35,167 nucleotides of DNA from a virus (IMGVR_UViG_3300046167_000498:1-35167); one strand, 5' to 3'. Numbered from the stretch's first letter, positions 15,930 through 22,744 are shown. The notes: generated from the letters alone by a model not told the origin. A program made the numbers and translations.

Positions 15930-16161
15930 CAAGTGTGTCTTTACTCTTAGGTTTTGCCTTAGTCTTAGACTTTGGCTTGCTTACCTTTAGCTGTCCGTCC
16001 TCAAGCCAGTTTAGTATGTTACAGTAAACTGTTGGGATAGGCGTGTAAGCTCCTTGGCAGTATCTTATTATTGTACTTCTGTTGACGCCACACAACCTTG
16101 CAAATTGTGCAAAGTTATAACCTACGTCATTCATTTTAGCTTTAAATTCTACTGGCTCCAT
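15922..16161 (-). CDS. Cro/CI-type HTH transcriptional regulator
   Basis: The ATG at 16161 is chosen because GGAG lies 8 nt upstream; a longer frame to 16212 has no ribosome site. The 79-residue product starts MEPVEFKAKMNDVGYNFAQF and continues ARLCGVNRSTIIRYCQG, a clear helix-turn-helix (FAQFARLCGVNRSTIIRYC). A basic, Pro/Lys/Ser-rich tail follows (KPKSKTKAKPKSK). It likely binds DNA near early or late promoters of the phage. It could be a repressor or an activator; the sequence does not say which. It lies upstream of the GcrA-like gene in the same operon. Confidence 0.75.
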   Translation of the reverse strand: MEPVEFKAKMNDVGYNFAQFARLCGVNRSTIIRYCQGAYTPIPTVYCNILNWLEDGQLKVSKPKSKTKAKPKSKDTLDD

Positions 16162-16242
16162 AGTGTCGCTCCTCATATTGTGTAATAAAGCATTACGGAT
16201 ACTATTAACCATAATGCCTTAAACCTGTGCTTGTAAAGTTCT

Positions 16243-16452
16243 TTATGCATGTGTGTTATACCTGTCCCAAAACTCGTCAATCCATTGCTCTAATGTCAAT
16301 TCATTTAATCTGTTAACCATAACTGATTTCGTCTGTGTCAACATACAAAGTGCATTGGTGTTGTGCCAATAGAAATAACCTTCACCACGACACAACTCCC
16401 AATTATTAGCTAATGTTGCTATTTTGTTATTTATCTTTTTTAACGTCAACAT
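16243..16452 (-). CDS. hypothetical protein, 69 aa
   Basis: The product begins MLTLKKINNKIATLANNWEL and contains GEGYFYWHNTNALCMLTQTK, a pattern seen in small unknown phage proteins. The second half is an amphipathic helix with LNELTLEQWIDEFWDRYN. Its start overlaps the stop of the previous gene (TAATG) with GGGGAG upstream, so it is coupled. No membrane segment, no recognised domain. Confidence 0.7.
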   Translation of the reverse strand: MLTLKKINNKIATLANNWELCRGEGYFYWHNTNALCMLTQTKSVMVNRLNELTLEQWIDEFWDRYNTHA

Positions 16453-16748
16453 TATACAAACTCCCCAATCTTTTTATCATAGCTAAGTGCTATATGTATA
16501 AGGTCGTCCATACGTTCTGGCAACTCTTGTGCAATCTGCCATGCGCTAGGTCTACGTAATTTTGTGTCATGTAGTTTACCTGCGGCCATGCTTGTTATTG
16601 CAAATGCATCTGTTAGCGGGTCATCACCACACACTAATGCTTCTTGTGCTTGCTCCAGTGCGCTAGTAAAGTCTAATGCATCACACTCTAGGAACAGTTC
16701 ATATGCTTTAATTATTAGCTTTTGCCATACTCGTTTTTGCTGTCTCAT
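16452..16748 (-). CDS. hypothetical helical protein, 98 aa
   Basis: The 98-residue product is probably mostly helical (KLIIKAYELFLECDALDFTS onward). It has an AGKL...RRPSAWQIAQEL segment and a KKIGEFV end. A good AAGGG ribosome site overlaps the stop of the gene before it. I recognise no family. It belongs to the run of small early-region genes that begins at 17895. Confidence 0.7.
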   Translation of the reverse strand: MRQQKRVWQKLIIKAYELFLECDALDFTSALEQAQEALVCGDDPLTDAFAITSMAAGKLHDTKLRRPSAWQIAQELPERMDDLIHIALSYDKKIGEFV

Positions 16749-16749
16749 C

Positions 16750-17076
16750 TTATTTACCCTTACCTTCTAATACATTTATTATTCGCGCACGATAGTCATC
16801 AGTCAATGCCCACCCATCTGCATGTAGATAACAACCTAAATCTTTAGCAGGCATAAAAGACGTATTTTGCTCAATTTTGCCATCACTTTTTCTATGAGCT
16901 ATGCAATACCAACCTTTATTATTTCGGTGTATAAAACTAGTACGTGGCTTTGCATTTCTCTCAAACTCTTTAATTGTTTCTTGGTTGCCAGCTAGCCTAA
17001 CTAAAACAGGAACGCGGGTGTAATCTTGTAGAATTAGTAATGCTGCTTTAAGTTTTTTATAAGTTATACGTGTCAT
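16750..17076 (-). CDS. hypothetical protein, 108 aa, behind leader motif
   Basis: The start ATG is preceded by AAAGGAAATAAA and by the GGCAATTAAGCC leader found at four other genes. The 108-residue product starts MTRITYKKLKAALLILQDYT. It is basic at the N-terminus and has a beta-like middle (TSFIHRNNKGWYCIAHRKSD) and an aromatic segment GCYLHADGWALTDDYRARI. No known domain. The shared leader suggests it is controlled together with the other leader-bearing small genes. Confidence 0.75.
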   Translation of the reverse strand: MTRITYKKLKAALLILQDYTRVPVLVRLAGNQETIKEFERNAKPRTSFIHRNNKGWYCIAHRKSDGKIEQNTSFMPAKDLGCYLHADGWALTDDYRARIINVLEGKGK

Positions 17077-17108
17077 TTTATTTCCTTTCGTGGTGGCTTA
17101 ATTGCCTT
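17077..17108 (-). promoter_or_regulatory. leader motif copy a
   Basis: Minus-strand AAGGCAATTAAGCCACC, three variable bases, then GAAAGGAAATAAA leads into the ATG at 17076. The dyad GGC...GCC is at 17095-17106 with the 6-base centre AATTAA. It lies directly after the stop of the previous gene, so there is no room for a separate promoter; it would act inside a polycistronic message or as an operator. Confidence 0.75.
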
Positions 17109-17472
17109 ATATTTTCACATTGTCTAGGCAACCTTTACAAAGTTCTTCTGTGTCCTCCATTGTACTTTGTAACGTTTGTAATATTAATATTGCATTTTCG
17201 ATATTACTGTGCGTTTGCCTAACTTTTTCTAAATCCATTGTAGATACGCCTCTTATACCCGCAATGTGTTCACCTATACTACCTTTAGGGGCATGAAAAT
17301 TATCGGTCATAGCCGCCGCAATACACGATATATCAAATAGCATATCTTTTGTAATATTTTCGCAAACTGTAGAAAGTCCGTCTAGCATTTTTGCACATGT
17401 TATCATTTGGCTTCGTGCTTGTGGTGCAAAATCTTCTAAGCGTTCCCACTCTGCTCTTATTAATTTAGTCAT
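17107..17472 (-). CDS. hypothetical protein, 121 aa, behind leader motif
   Basis: The ATG at 17472 has AAAGGAAATAAA in front and the shared leader upstream; the longer frame from a TTG at 17487 would run through the ribosome site. The product begins MTKLIRAEWERLEDFAPQAR and is mostly helical, with Cys residues at several points and the C-terminal pattern VRQTHSNIENAILILQTLQS. The same C-terminal helix pattern occurs in the next gene upstream (VNNTITNIDTAIMQLELLKK), so the two may be diverged duplicates. No known domain. Confidence 0.72.
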   Translation of the reverse strand: MTKLIRAEWERLEDFAPQARSQMITCAKMLDGLSTVCENITKDMLFDISCIAAAMTDNFHAPKGSIGEHIAGIRGVSTMDLEKVRQTHSNIENAILILQTLQSTMEDTEELCKGCLDNVKI

Positions 17473-17504
17473 TTTATTTCCTTTCAAGGTGGCTTAATTG
17501 CCTT
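17473..17504 (-). promoter_or_regulatory. leader motif copy b
   Basis: AAGGCAATTAAGCCACC, then TTGAAAGGAAATAAA and the ATG at 17472. The dyad is at 17491-17502. Apart from three bases it is identical to copy a over more than 30 positions, including the start codon and the following AC. Confidence 0.75.
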
Positions 17505-17505
17505 A

Positions 17506-17895
17506 TTATTTTCTGTTAGCGTTTTTAATAGCAGTCTTATGAACTTGCTCAGTAATAAGTATTGATTTTTTTAACAACTCTAACTGCATTATTGCTGTGT
17601 CAATATTGGTAATAGTATTATTAACATCTTCTTCAGACAATTGTGTAGTTGAGCTCTCAATATGTTTATCGCGCTTATCACTGTGCATCGGATGCCATAG
17701 CTTACCAGTATGACTATTACTCATTGTAAGCATATTTACCATGCCAATTCTCATGCAAATTACACTACCAAGTACACGCTTAACTGCAGCACTCGCTAAA
17801 TCTGCTATTTTCTCATTTGTTATATTATGCTCTACAATGTTTTGTAAATCATCATCGTCCAAACTACTTAACTTTGTTTCTTTTACTATAGTCAT
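17506..17895 (-). CDS. hypothetical protein, 129 aa, behind leader motif
   Basis: The 129-residue product starts MTIVKETKLSSLDDDDLQNI and is helical. It has a middle segment VICMRIGMVNMLTMSNSHTG and a C-terminal VNNTITNIDTAIMQLELLKK that resembles the downstream 121-residue protein. It is the first gene after an 84-bp gap that holds a promoter candidate and leader copy c. Function unknown; probably an early accessory protein. Confidence 0.72.
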   Translation of the reverse strand: MTIVKETKLSSLDDDDLQNIVEHNITNEKIADLASAAVKRVLGSVICMRIGMVNMLTMSNSHTGKLWHPMHSDKRDKHIESSTTQLSEEDVNNTITNIDTAIMQLELLKKSILITEQVHKTAIKNANRK

Positions 17896-17927
17896 TTTAT
17901 TTCCTTTGTAGGTGGCTTAATTGCCTC
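17896..17927 (-). promoter_or_regulatory. leader motif copy c
   Basis: GAGGCAATTAAGCCACC, then TACAAAGGAAATAAA before the ATG at 17895. The dyad is at 17914-17925. Unlike copies a and b this one follows a non-coding gap with promoter-like sequence, 11 nt after a CTAG as in copy d. Confidence 0.75.
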
Positions 17928-17936
17928 TGATATATC

Positions 17937-17965
17937 CTAGATAATGATTATAACTAATATTGCAA
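17937..17965 (-). promoter_or_regulatory. candidate promoter for the 17895 gene
   Basis: On the minus strand TTGCAA (17960-17965), a 17-nt spacer and ATCTAG (17937-17942) lie in the 84-bp gap between genes. A perfect TATAAT is also present at 17947-17952 but without a good -35 at the normal distance. The same spacing of CTAG to the leader motif (11 nt) is seen upstream of 22672. Weak consensus match, so tentative. Confidence 0.4.
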
Positions 17966-17979
17966 GTACTTTTTGTCCA

Positions 17980-18195
17980 TTAACTTAATTTAATTAATCC
18001 GCGTAGTGCTTTGCTGTTAGTCTCATAGTCTTTTAACCTACGTATCTCAGCTGTTTTTATTTTGTTAAATGTAGTACCTGCTGCGCTGCAAGTACCTGTG
18101 ACACTCGCTGGTGTTGTGTTCAATGCAAATGCCACTTGGCTAATTGTCCACCACGGGCATGCCTTAACCTCGTCATATATTTTATTAATCAACAT
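17980..18195 (-). CDS. small HTH-like protein, 71 aa
   Basis: The product starts MLINKIYDEVKACPWWTISQ and continues VAFALNTTPASVTGTCSAAG, which has the look of a helix-turn-helix (ISQVAFALNTTPASVTGTCSA). A basic end follows (KIKTAEIRRLKDYE). It overlaps the upstream replication-associated gene by 11 nt and is the last gene before an 84-bp gap. It could bind DNA, perhaps as a small regulator of the replication block. Family not recognised. Confidence 0.6.
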   Translation of the reverse strand: MLINKIYDEVKACPWWTISQVAFALNTTPASVTGTCSAAGTTFNKIKTAEIRRLKDYETNSKALRGLIKLS

Positions 18196-18673
18196 TAGTT
18201 ATCTCTAATACAGTTTTTGCTTTACGATACATCACAACCCGTCTGACGTATTCTGATTTGACACTTTCCATCAAGACGCCAGCTGAGCGTGGTGCATAGT
18301 TGTTGTTGCTGCGCCTCCAGTTGTTGCAAGCTAGTTCAATTAAGTCTGCTGGGTATTCTCTTAAGTCATCTATCCACTCTTTATCAATTTCGTCTTGGAC
18401 TGTCGGGTTTGTATCGCGCTGATAGTACCTACTTTCTAATATTTCTATCTTTCCTAATATATATGTTGCTTCACTTGGCTGTAACAAGCTCAAGTAATGC
18501 TCCCTGACTTCTATGATGTTTTTCTTATGCTGTTTAGATGTCTGCCTGTCTTGCTCTGCACTAAATCGTCTAGGCCAACCCACCAGTGGACTTAAGCTGC
18601 TCAAGAAGCGCTCCCCTTCGATTACGTCTTTGGTCGCTAATTTCTTTGAGTGTATTGGTATTATATTTGACAT
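18185..18673 (-). CDS. putative replication accessory protein, 162 aa
   Basis: The gene overlaps the DUF1376 gene by 104 nt, but its ATG has a strong GGAG site and there is no later good start, so the overlap seems real. The product contains LSPLVGWPRRFSAEQDRQTS, a helical middle, and IDDLREYPADLIELACNNWR followed by APRSAGVLMESV. This last pattern (Y/FP.D....AC..W.....FAP....L) is one I associate with unknown proteins paired with phage replication initiators. A helicase-loader or initiator-partner role is possible but unproven. Confidence 0.68.
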   Translation of the reverse strand: MSNIIPIHSKKLATKDVIEGERFLSSLSPLVGWPRRFSAEQDRQTSKQHKKNIIEVREHYLSLLQPSEATYILGKIEILESRYYQRDTNPTVQDEIDKEWIDDLREYPADLIELACNNWRRSNNNYAPRSAGVLMESVKSEYVRRVVMYRKAKTVLEITNVD

Positions 18674-19325
18674 TGGTATTATCTCCTTTTTCTAGTTTCC
18701 ATTGTAGATTGTTTTGCAGCCAAGCTCTGTACTGCTTATTAAAGTCATTCGATAAGGTACGCTTCTCTGTGTGATAAGCTATAAATTTCTCAAGCTGTAA
18801 CTCTAACTCCTCTGCAGTCATATGCTTACTGACAAGTGCAGCTGTCTTAGTTTTCTTGTTAAGTTCATTTGGTCTAAAATCTATATTAATATAACTACTG
18901 TTATTGTGATTGTGATTGTGATTGTGATTGGTAGAGCCATGCTTTGCTTTTGCTTTAGCATTGCTAGACTTAGTTTTGTTTGTTTTCAGTGCCTTAGCCA
19001 GTCCACCACGTTTACCAGCTTCTACACGTGATTTATGCTTAGCAGTACCTTCGACAAACTCTTCATGTAATCTTTTGTTATAATATCTATCTTTTTTTAT
19101 GTGAAAGAACTCGTCTAACACTGATGTTAATATTTGTATGTCTGCGTCTGACCTGCACAAGCATTTACGTGCTATCCATGTAATGTCTGCTGGTAAGCTG
19201 CAAGTTGCTGTAGTCCATGTAAGCCTGAGCAGTCTGTGATAATAACCCTCCTCCTCAGCTGTCAAATGCGCGACTGCATATCCAAAATCTTTTACGTAGT
19301 AACTGAACCAAGGTAAGCTACTCAT
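18570..19325 (-). CDS. DUF1376 replication protein (initiator/helicase-loader type)
   Basis: The N-terminus MSSLPWFSYYVKDFGYAVAH then LTAEEEGYYHRLLRLTW matches DUF1376, a family found in phage replication modules in place of lambda O or P. The 251-residue protein has a winged-helix-like N-terminal part (1-90), a basic region (KHKSRVEAGKRGGLAKAL) and a low-complexity NHNHNHNHNN stretch around residues 132-141. The C-terminal part is about 100 residues. The start overlaps the RusA stop (ATGA) with GGAG upstream. With no polymerase or helicase gene in the genome, it probably recruits host replication proteins. Confidence 0.8.
   Translation of the reverse strand: MSSLPWFSYYVKDFGYAVAHLTAEEEGYYHRLLRLTWTTATCSLPADITWIARKCLCRSDADIQILTSVLDEFFHIKKDRYYNKRLHEEFVEGTAKHKSRVEAGKRGGLAKALKTNKTKSSNAKAKAKHGSTNHNHNHNHNNSSYINIDFRPNELNKKTKTAALVSKHMTAEELELQLEKFIAYHTEKRTLSNDFNKQYRAWLQNNLQWKLEKGDNTNVKYNTNTLKEISDQRRNRRGALLEQLKSTGGLA
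18906..18929. repeat. four perfect GTGATT hexamers inside the replication gene
   Basis: Four head-to-tail copies of GTGATT (AATCAC on the coding strand) encode the Asn-His repeat in the DUF1376 protein. Direct repeats in the middle of a replication initiator gene recall the origin iterons in lambda O. It may mark the origin or may be simple sequence prone to copy-number change. Confidence 0.6.
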
Positions 19326-19684
19326 TTTCTATCTCCTATTTTATATTTTGTAATCGTTAGCTCTGCGTAGCCACCCTTTGATTGTGGCAACCAGCTCATC
19401 TTTAGTTCACGTATTAAGCAATCGTCAACTATGATTGTGCCTGTCATTACGTCCTGTAAGCCCTTAGCATGATTATCTAAGTCTCTCCGACGCTTGCAGG
19501 GAACGCTGAGAGCGATTTGCAAACTAATGTCACAACTTAGCGGCAATCCTGTATATTGCTCTGTAATCGCTTCCAGTGCCTTTGCACGCCATAATCTGTA
19601 TCTTTTAGACTTAATCCGTCTGCGTCCATGATTAGAATACATCGAATTGACTGATATAGGAAATGGCAGCACCAATTTAAGCAT
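19322..19684 (-). CDS. rusA: RusA-like Holliday junction resolvase
   Basis: The 120-residue protein starts MLKLVLPFPISVNSMYSNHG and carries the RusA signature KRRRDLDNHAKGLQDVMTG with acidic residues D68 and D70, plus DD at 87-88 in IVDDCL. These are the expected catalytic acidic positions. RusA enzymes cut four-way junctions formed in recombination and replication. The gene overlaps NinB upstream by 8 nt and DUF1376 downstream by 4 nt, in the order found in lambdoid nin-like regions. Confidence 0.9.
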   Translation of the reverse strand: MLKLVLPFPISVNSMYSNHGRRRIKSKRYRLWRAKALEAITEQYTGLPLSCDISLQIALSVPCKRRRDLDNHAKGLQDVMTGTIIVDDCLIRELKMSWLPQSKGGYAELTITKYKIGDRK

Positions 19685-20102
19685 CAGTTATGTCCTTTAT
19701 TTCTATACCCCACTTTGCAGCCTGACTAATTATAAGCTCAGTAAGCAGCGTAAATTGCTCAACATTAAATTTAGACGTTGCTGGGTTAAGAGGCAGCATA
19801 CCACCATGCAAGTCTGGTATCCAATTTGTCTCTTTTACAATTGAGCTAGCGAAAACTACTTTCCATGCTTCAGCTGAATATCTAGCACCAACCTTGTGCA
19901 AACCCCATTCATTACCATTCCACCTAATCTGATTTGATATTATATTAAGTAATGCCCACATCATTTTATTTTGCTGTGTGCTTCTTGTGTCTGACTTGTT
20001 GCGCTTGAAAGTTATATATGTATTGGCTGGACTGCGATTGATAAGGTCACGTGCTTTGTTGCGCGTAACCTCATCAGTTAATTGTAGTGTGTACTCACCC
20101 AT
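19677..20102 (-). CDS. ninB: NinB/Orf-like recombination protein
   Basis: The 141-residue protein resembles lambda NinB (Orf): an N-terminal strand region, then RSTQQNKMMWALLNIISNQI and RWNGNEWGLHKVGARYSAEA WK...F followed by LHGGMLPLNPATSKFNVEQF. The Q-N-(K)-MW-LL and W..K..F patterns are typical. NinB works with SSB and annealing proteins as a recombination mediator in the RecF pathway. It lies between SSB and RusA, consistent with that role. Confidence 0.85.
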   Translation of the reverse strand: MGEYTLQLTDEVTRNKARDLINRSPANTYITFKRNKSDTRSTQQNKMMWALLNIISNQIRWNGNEWGLHKVGARYSAEAWKVVFASSIVKETNWIPDLHGGMLPLNPATSKFNVEQFTLLTELIISQAAKWGIEIKDITDA

Positions 20103-20104
20103 AT

Positions 20105-20521
20105 TTAAAATGGTATATCATCGTCTAATGGATAATCACTTGTTACTGGTTTGTCTGGCAGTGTTGCTAGTCCAGTTCCGCTGTTAGTTGCACCAAGCAG
20201 CTTAATCTCACCATTATACTTTTCCAATACAACCTCAGTCACATACTTGTCACCACTGTCACTCGTGTACTTACGTGTGCTTAGTTTGCCTTCAATATAT
20301 ATCTTGCTGCCTTGTCCTGCATAATTCTCAATGAGCTTAATCAAGTTCTCATTGAAGATACTAATTTTGTGCCAGCTGGTCTTTTCTTGCTTTTCACCAG
20401 TCTTACTTTTCCAGCGTTCATTAGTTGCTAATGAAAAGCTCATATGTCTGTTATTATTACTAAAGGTGCGTGCGACTGGTTCACTACCTATGTTCCCTAT
20501 TAAAATTACTTTATTAACCAT
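20105..20521 (-). CDS. ssb: single-stranded DNA-binding protein
   Basis: The 138-residue protein has the OB-fold SSB pattern: MVNKVILIGNIGSEPVARTF, SFSLATNERWKSKTG, WHKISIFNENLIKL, AGQGSKIYIEGKLSTRKYT. It has a short linker and the acidic tip DDDIPF that binds partner proteins. It protects ssDNA in replication and recombination and would work with the ERF and exonuclease neighbours. The start overlaps the exonuclease stop (TAATG) with AAGGAG upstream. The linker is short compared with host SSBs, as usual in phages. Confidence 0.95.
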   Translation of the reverse strand: MVNKVILIGNIGSEPVARTFSNNNRHMSFSLATNERWKSKTGEKQEKTSWHKISIFNENLIKLIENYAGQGSKIYIEGKLSTRKYTSDSGDKYVTEVVLEKYNGEIKLLGATNSGTGLATLPDKPVTSDYPLDDDIPF

Positions 20522-21156
20522 TATGTGTCTCCTTGTTGTTGGTTTAATTTAATTATGGTTTCGTCAATTTCTGTATGTGCTTTATGTATCTCACATAGCA
20601 ATCTATCTTGATATTCACTGTCTGCCATTACTCTGACTATTGCCAGCTGTAAGTGGTCTGGAAATCTATCGTCAAAACTGCAAACGTCTGTCCAAGGTTT
20701 GCCAGTGACTAACATTTGATGCTGCACTTGGTTGTAATATTCTACGGCATGTTTTTGCTCGCTGAGATACGTTATGTGCTTGTGACTGGTTGGGCATTTT
20801 ATCTCAACTAAACCATCTTCCATAACGCCGTCTGGTGATGCACCAATATAGTCGAACTCATCATGCAAGCAAAAGCCAACCTCTACTGGGCTAGTTCCAG
20901 TATGAAATGCATATGCATCTCTAGCAGTTGCCTCCAGCTCTATACCTCGCAGCATATGACTAGATGTAAATCCTTGCTCAATTGTACCTGTCAACCTCTG
21001 TACGACCATCTCACCTATAAGTGTAGCACGTCCTGCTGATGGTTTGCCTGATTTAAGATTAGCCATCAGTGGTTTTGTTCTACTCGCTGTGAATACACCA
21101 GCTCTGCACGATTGCCATTCTGGTGTACCCTGTATGATATTATCTATAACTCTCAT
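20521..21156 (-). CDS. YqaJ-type viral exonuclease (lambda Exo family)
   Basis: The 211-residue protein has the YqaJ/lambda Exo motifs in order: an N-terminal GTPEWQSCRAGVFTASR, GIELEATARD at 71-80, GASPDGVM with D109, LVEIKCP with E118 and K120, and YYNQVQHQM with Q143. These are the metal-binding and catalytic positions. It would chew one strand from a DNA end and pass the ssDNA to the ERF annealing protein encoded just upstream (ATGA overlap). The pair forms a Red-like recombination system. Confidence 0.92.
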   Translation of the reverse strand: MRVIDNIIQGTPEWQSCRAGVFTASRTKPLMANLKSGKPSAGRATLIGEMVVQRLTGTIEQGFTSSHMLRGIELEATARDAYAFHTGTSPVEVGFCLHDEFDYIGASPDGVMEDGLVEIKCPTSHKHITYLSEQKHAVEYYNQVQHQMLVTGKPWTDVCSFDDRFPDHLQLAIVRVMADSEYQDRLLCEIHKAHTEIDETIIKLNQQQGDT

Positions 21157-21749
21157 GTGTCTGCCTCAGTTTCAGCTGTCTGTGCTTTATCTAAGGACTG
21201 CTTACGAATGTTCCATGCTGAGCGTAGTTTGTTTTTAGATGCATTATCCATTTGCGTCGTCTTAATTACATTGCCAGCCAGACTAAGCTGCTCCAGCGTC
21301 GCGCACGCTTCTATGCTTTGCAGCAATGGCTCTGTGTCAAATTCTGGTTTTGCATCATGCGACTTGTTACCATCGTCATCTTCAACTGGCATATTAAGTA
21401 GTGCTGATATTGCATTACGTCGGCAATAAGTAAATGTACTCATTAGCACGTGGATGTCTTTGTTTTTCAGTGGTGCTTCTGTATCTGTTTCAATCCACTC
21501 ACCACTTTCTCCATGCGTAAGTCGTGTGACTACTATGATTGTTTGGTTTTTAGTTATGCGTCCAAGCTCTTGCTGTATACTTAAATCATTGTCATGTAGT
21601 GCTTTATTGGACGCATTAATAACTGAACTTAGTGTTGCATATGTTGATTTGTAATGTGGGTTTTTGCCATCTTTCTTAGCTCCCGTTATTGCATTACTAG
21701 CAGCTGTGACAGCTGCTGCTATGTTTTTATATGTTTCTGAATGTCGCAT
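21153..21749 (-). CDS. erf: ERF-family ssDNA annealing protein
   Basis: The 198-residue protein has the ERF pattern: AAAVTAASNAITGAKKDGKN then PHYKSTYATLSSVINASNKA, GLSIQQ-type L-S-I-Q-Q, GEWIETDTEAPLKNKDIHV and STFTYCRRNAISALLNM with an acidic DDDGN after it. ERF proteins anneal complementary ssDNA and help phage genomes circularise by homologous recombination, which would suit terminally redundant DNA. The start has an AGGAG site. It is the first gene of the recombination block. Confidence 0.9.
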   Translation of the reverse strand: MRHSETYKNIAAAVTAASNAITGAKKDGKNPHYKSTYATLSSVINASNKALHDNDLSIQQELGRITKNQTIIVVTRLTHGESGEWIETDTEAPLKNKDIHVLMSTFTYCRRNAISALLNMPVEDDDGNKSHDAKPEFDTEPLLQSIEACATLEQLSLAGNVIKTTQMDNASKNKLRSAWNIRKQSLDKAQTAETEADT

Positions 21750-21781
21750 ATTTTAATCTCCTATTTTTTTTATGCTATCGT

Positions 21782-22036
21782 TTATGTTACTGCAATTGCG
21801 AATAATGTAAAGCCGAACGTAAATCCAGCCCAACCAACAAAGCTCACAAAGTCACGCAGCAATGTTTTACCAGCTGCGATTGCTTCTGCTTTCTCAGCTG
21901 CATCTGCTAAGTCCCAATCTAGTAGACTAATGTTAAGTCTAATAGGCTCGTAGTAACAGTCGTAACAACTAACAACACCATTGGTAATGTTAGCGTCACG
22001 ATTATCAATTATAATTTTACACTTATTACATTTCAT
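21782..22036 (-). CDS. zinc-ribbon protein with one C-terminal membrane segment, 84 aa
   Basis: The 84-residue product starts MKCNKCKIIIDNRDANITNG and has a second CxxC in SCYDCYY, giving a four-Cys zinc ribbon in the first 30 residues. The C-terminal FVGWAGFTFGFTLFAIAVT is a hydrophobic segment long enough to span a membrane. A helical Ala/Glu-rich link joins them (LADAAEKAEAIAAGKTLL). Strong GGGAG ribosome site. Such a tail-anchored early protein could act at the cell membrane, for example in superinfection exclusion, but this is a guess. Confidence 0.7.
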   Translation of the reverse strand: MKCNKCKIIIDNRDANITNGVVSCYDCYYEPIRLNISLLDWDLADAAEKAEAIAAGKTLLRDFVSFVGWAGFTFGFTLFAIAVT

Positions 22037-22050
22037 TTTTACATCTCCCT

Positions 22051-22329
22051 TTAATTATATTGCTTTTTTACTTTTATATATTGCCATGAAATTACGTTAT
22101 CAAAACTAATTGTATCATCATGCGAATTATATCTACTAACTTCACAACCCCAAAATTTATTACCATATTGATTAGTATATATATAATAGAAGGCAATGTA
22201 TTCTTGACCTTCATATTCAAATTGAAATTCTGCATCAGTGCATTTAATATTTTGCTCTAATTTGTGCATTAACATTTTAATAGTTATATCTTTAAGTTTA
22301 GATTTATTTATTTTTGTTTGTTTAATCAT
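22051..22329 (-). CDS. hypothetical protein, 92 aa
   Basis: The ATG at 22329 lies one base after the stop of the upstream gene and is chosen over an upstream in-frame start at 22368 that would overlap that gene by 38 nt. The product begins MIKQTKINKSKLKDITIKML and has a beta-like, aromatic part (FQFEYEGQEYIAFYYIYTNQ YGNKFWG). No domain recognised. Codon use is AT-rich like its neighbours. Confidence 0.65.
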   Translation of the reverse strand: MIKQTKINKSKLKDITIKMLMHKLEQNIKCTDAEFQFEYEGQEYIAFYYIYTNQYGNKFWGCEVSRYNSHDDTISFDNVISWQYIKVKKQYN

Positions 22330-22330
22330 C

Positions 22331-22672
22331 TTATTGACCCCACTTCTTAATATTAAAACTACTATCAATTACTTTAAAACGTTCTACCCAAAAATCATCT
22401 GTATCGAGTAAAAATAGAGAAAAGCCTTCTTCGTCATACCACTTAGCCTCAATTACATATTCACGCCAAGCCTCGTTGTGGCTTAGGTCTAAACCTTTAA
22501 TAATGCTAGCAACATTGTTAAAATCATGTGCAGTCTCATCGTCATGCGCATAATGTACGTATGTGTCACCAAACTTGTAGCGCCATGCTTCTGGGCACTC
22601 GCCCTCGCCGTTCCAAGTCGGCCAAGCTTTATTTTCCATTGCTTGTGTTTGTATTACTAATATTTTATACAT
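22331..22672 (-). CDS. hypothetical acidic protein, 113 aa, first leftward gene
   Basis: This is the first minus-strand gene after the divergent intergenic region, with leader copy d and a promoter candidate upstream, so it is probably one of the first genes expressed. The 113-residue product starts MYKILVIQTQAMENKAWPTW and is rich in Asp, Glu and Trp (AHDDETAHDFNN, WYDEEGFSLFLLDTDDFW). Net charge is clearly negative. Small acidic first-expressed phage proteins are often host-interacting or counter-defence factors; no family match supports that here. Confidence 0.72.
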   Translation of the reverse strand: MYKILVIQTQAMENKAWPTWNGEGECPEAWRYKFGDTYVHYAHDDETAHDFNNVASIIKGLDLSHNEAWREYVIEAKWYDEEGFSLFLLDTDDFWVERFKVIDSSFNIKKWGQ

Positions 22673-22706
22673 TTTAATTCCTTAAATTAGGTCGCTTAAT
22701 TGCGTC
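22673..22706 (-). promoter_or_regulatory. leader motif copy d (compensatory variant)
   Basis: Minus-strand CGCAATTAAGCG at 22693-22704 replaces GGC...GCC with CGC...GCG, keeping the three base pairs of the dyad. ACC follows, then AAGGAATTAAA and the ATG at 22672. The 9 bases ATTACATAG just upstream (22706-22714) recur in front of copy e on the other strand. Confidence 0.7.
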
Positions 22707-22715
22707 TATGTAATT

Positions 22716-22744
22716 CTAGTATTGGAACTTTTGTACGACGTCAA
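22716..22744 (-). promoter_or_regulatory. candidate leftward early promoter
   Basis: TTGACG (22739-22744) and TACTAG (22716-22721) are 17 nt apart on the minus strand, in the 182-bp region between divergent genes. A transcript from here would begin a few bases before leader copy d. The -35 is good and the -10 is weak. Confidence 0.5.

Noticed and set aside
18906-18929. Short tandem repeat considered as a CRISPR-like array
   Set aside because: Hexamers are adjacent with no spacers and are in frame inside a gene.
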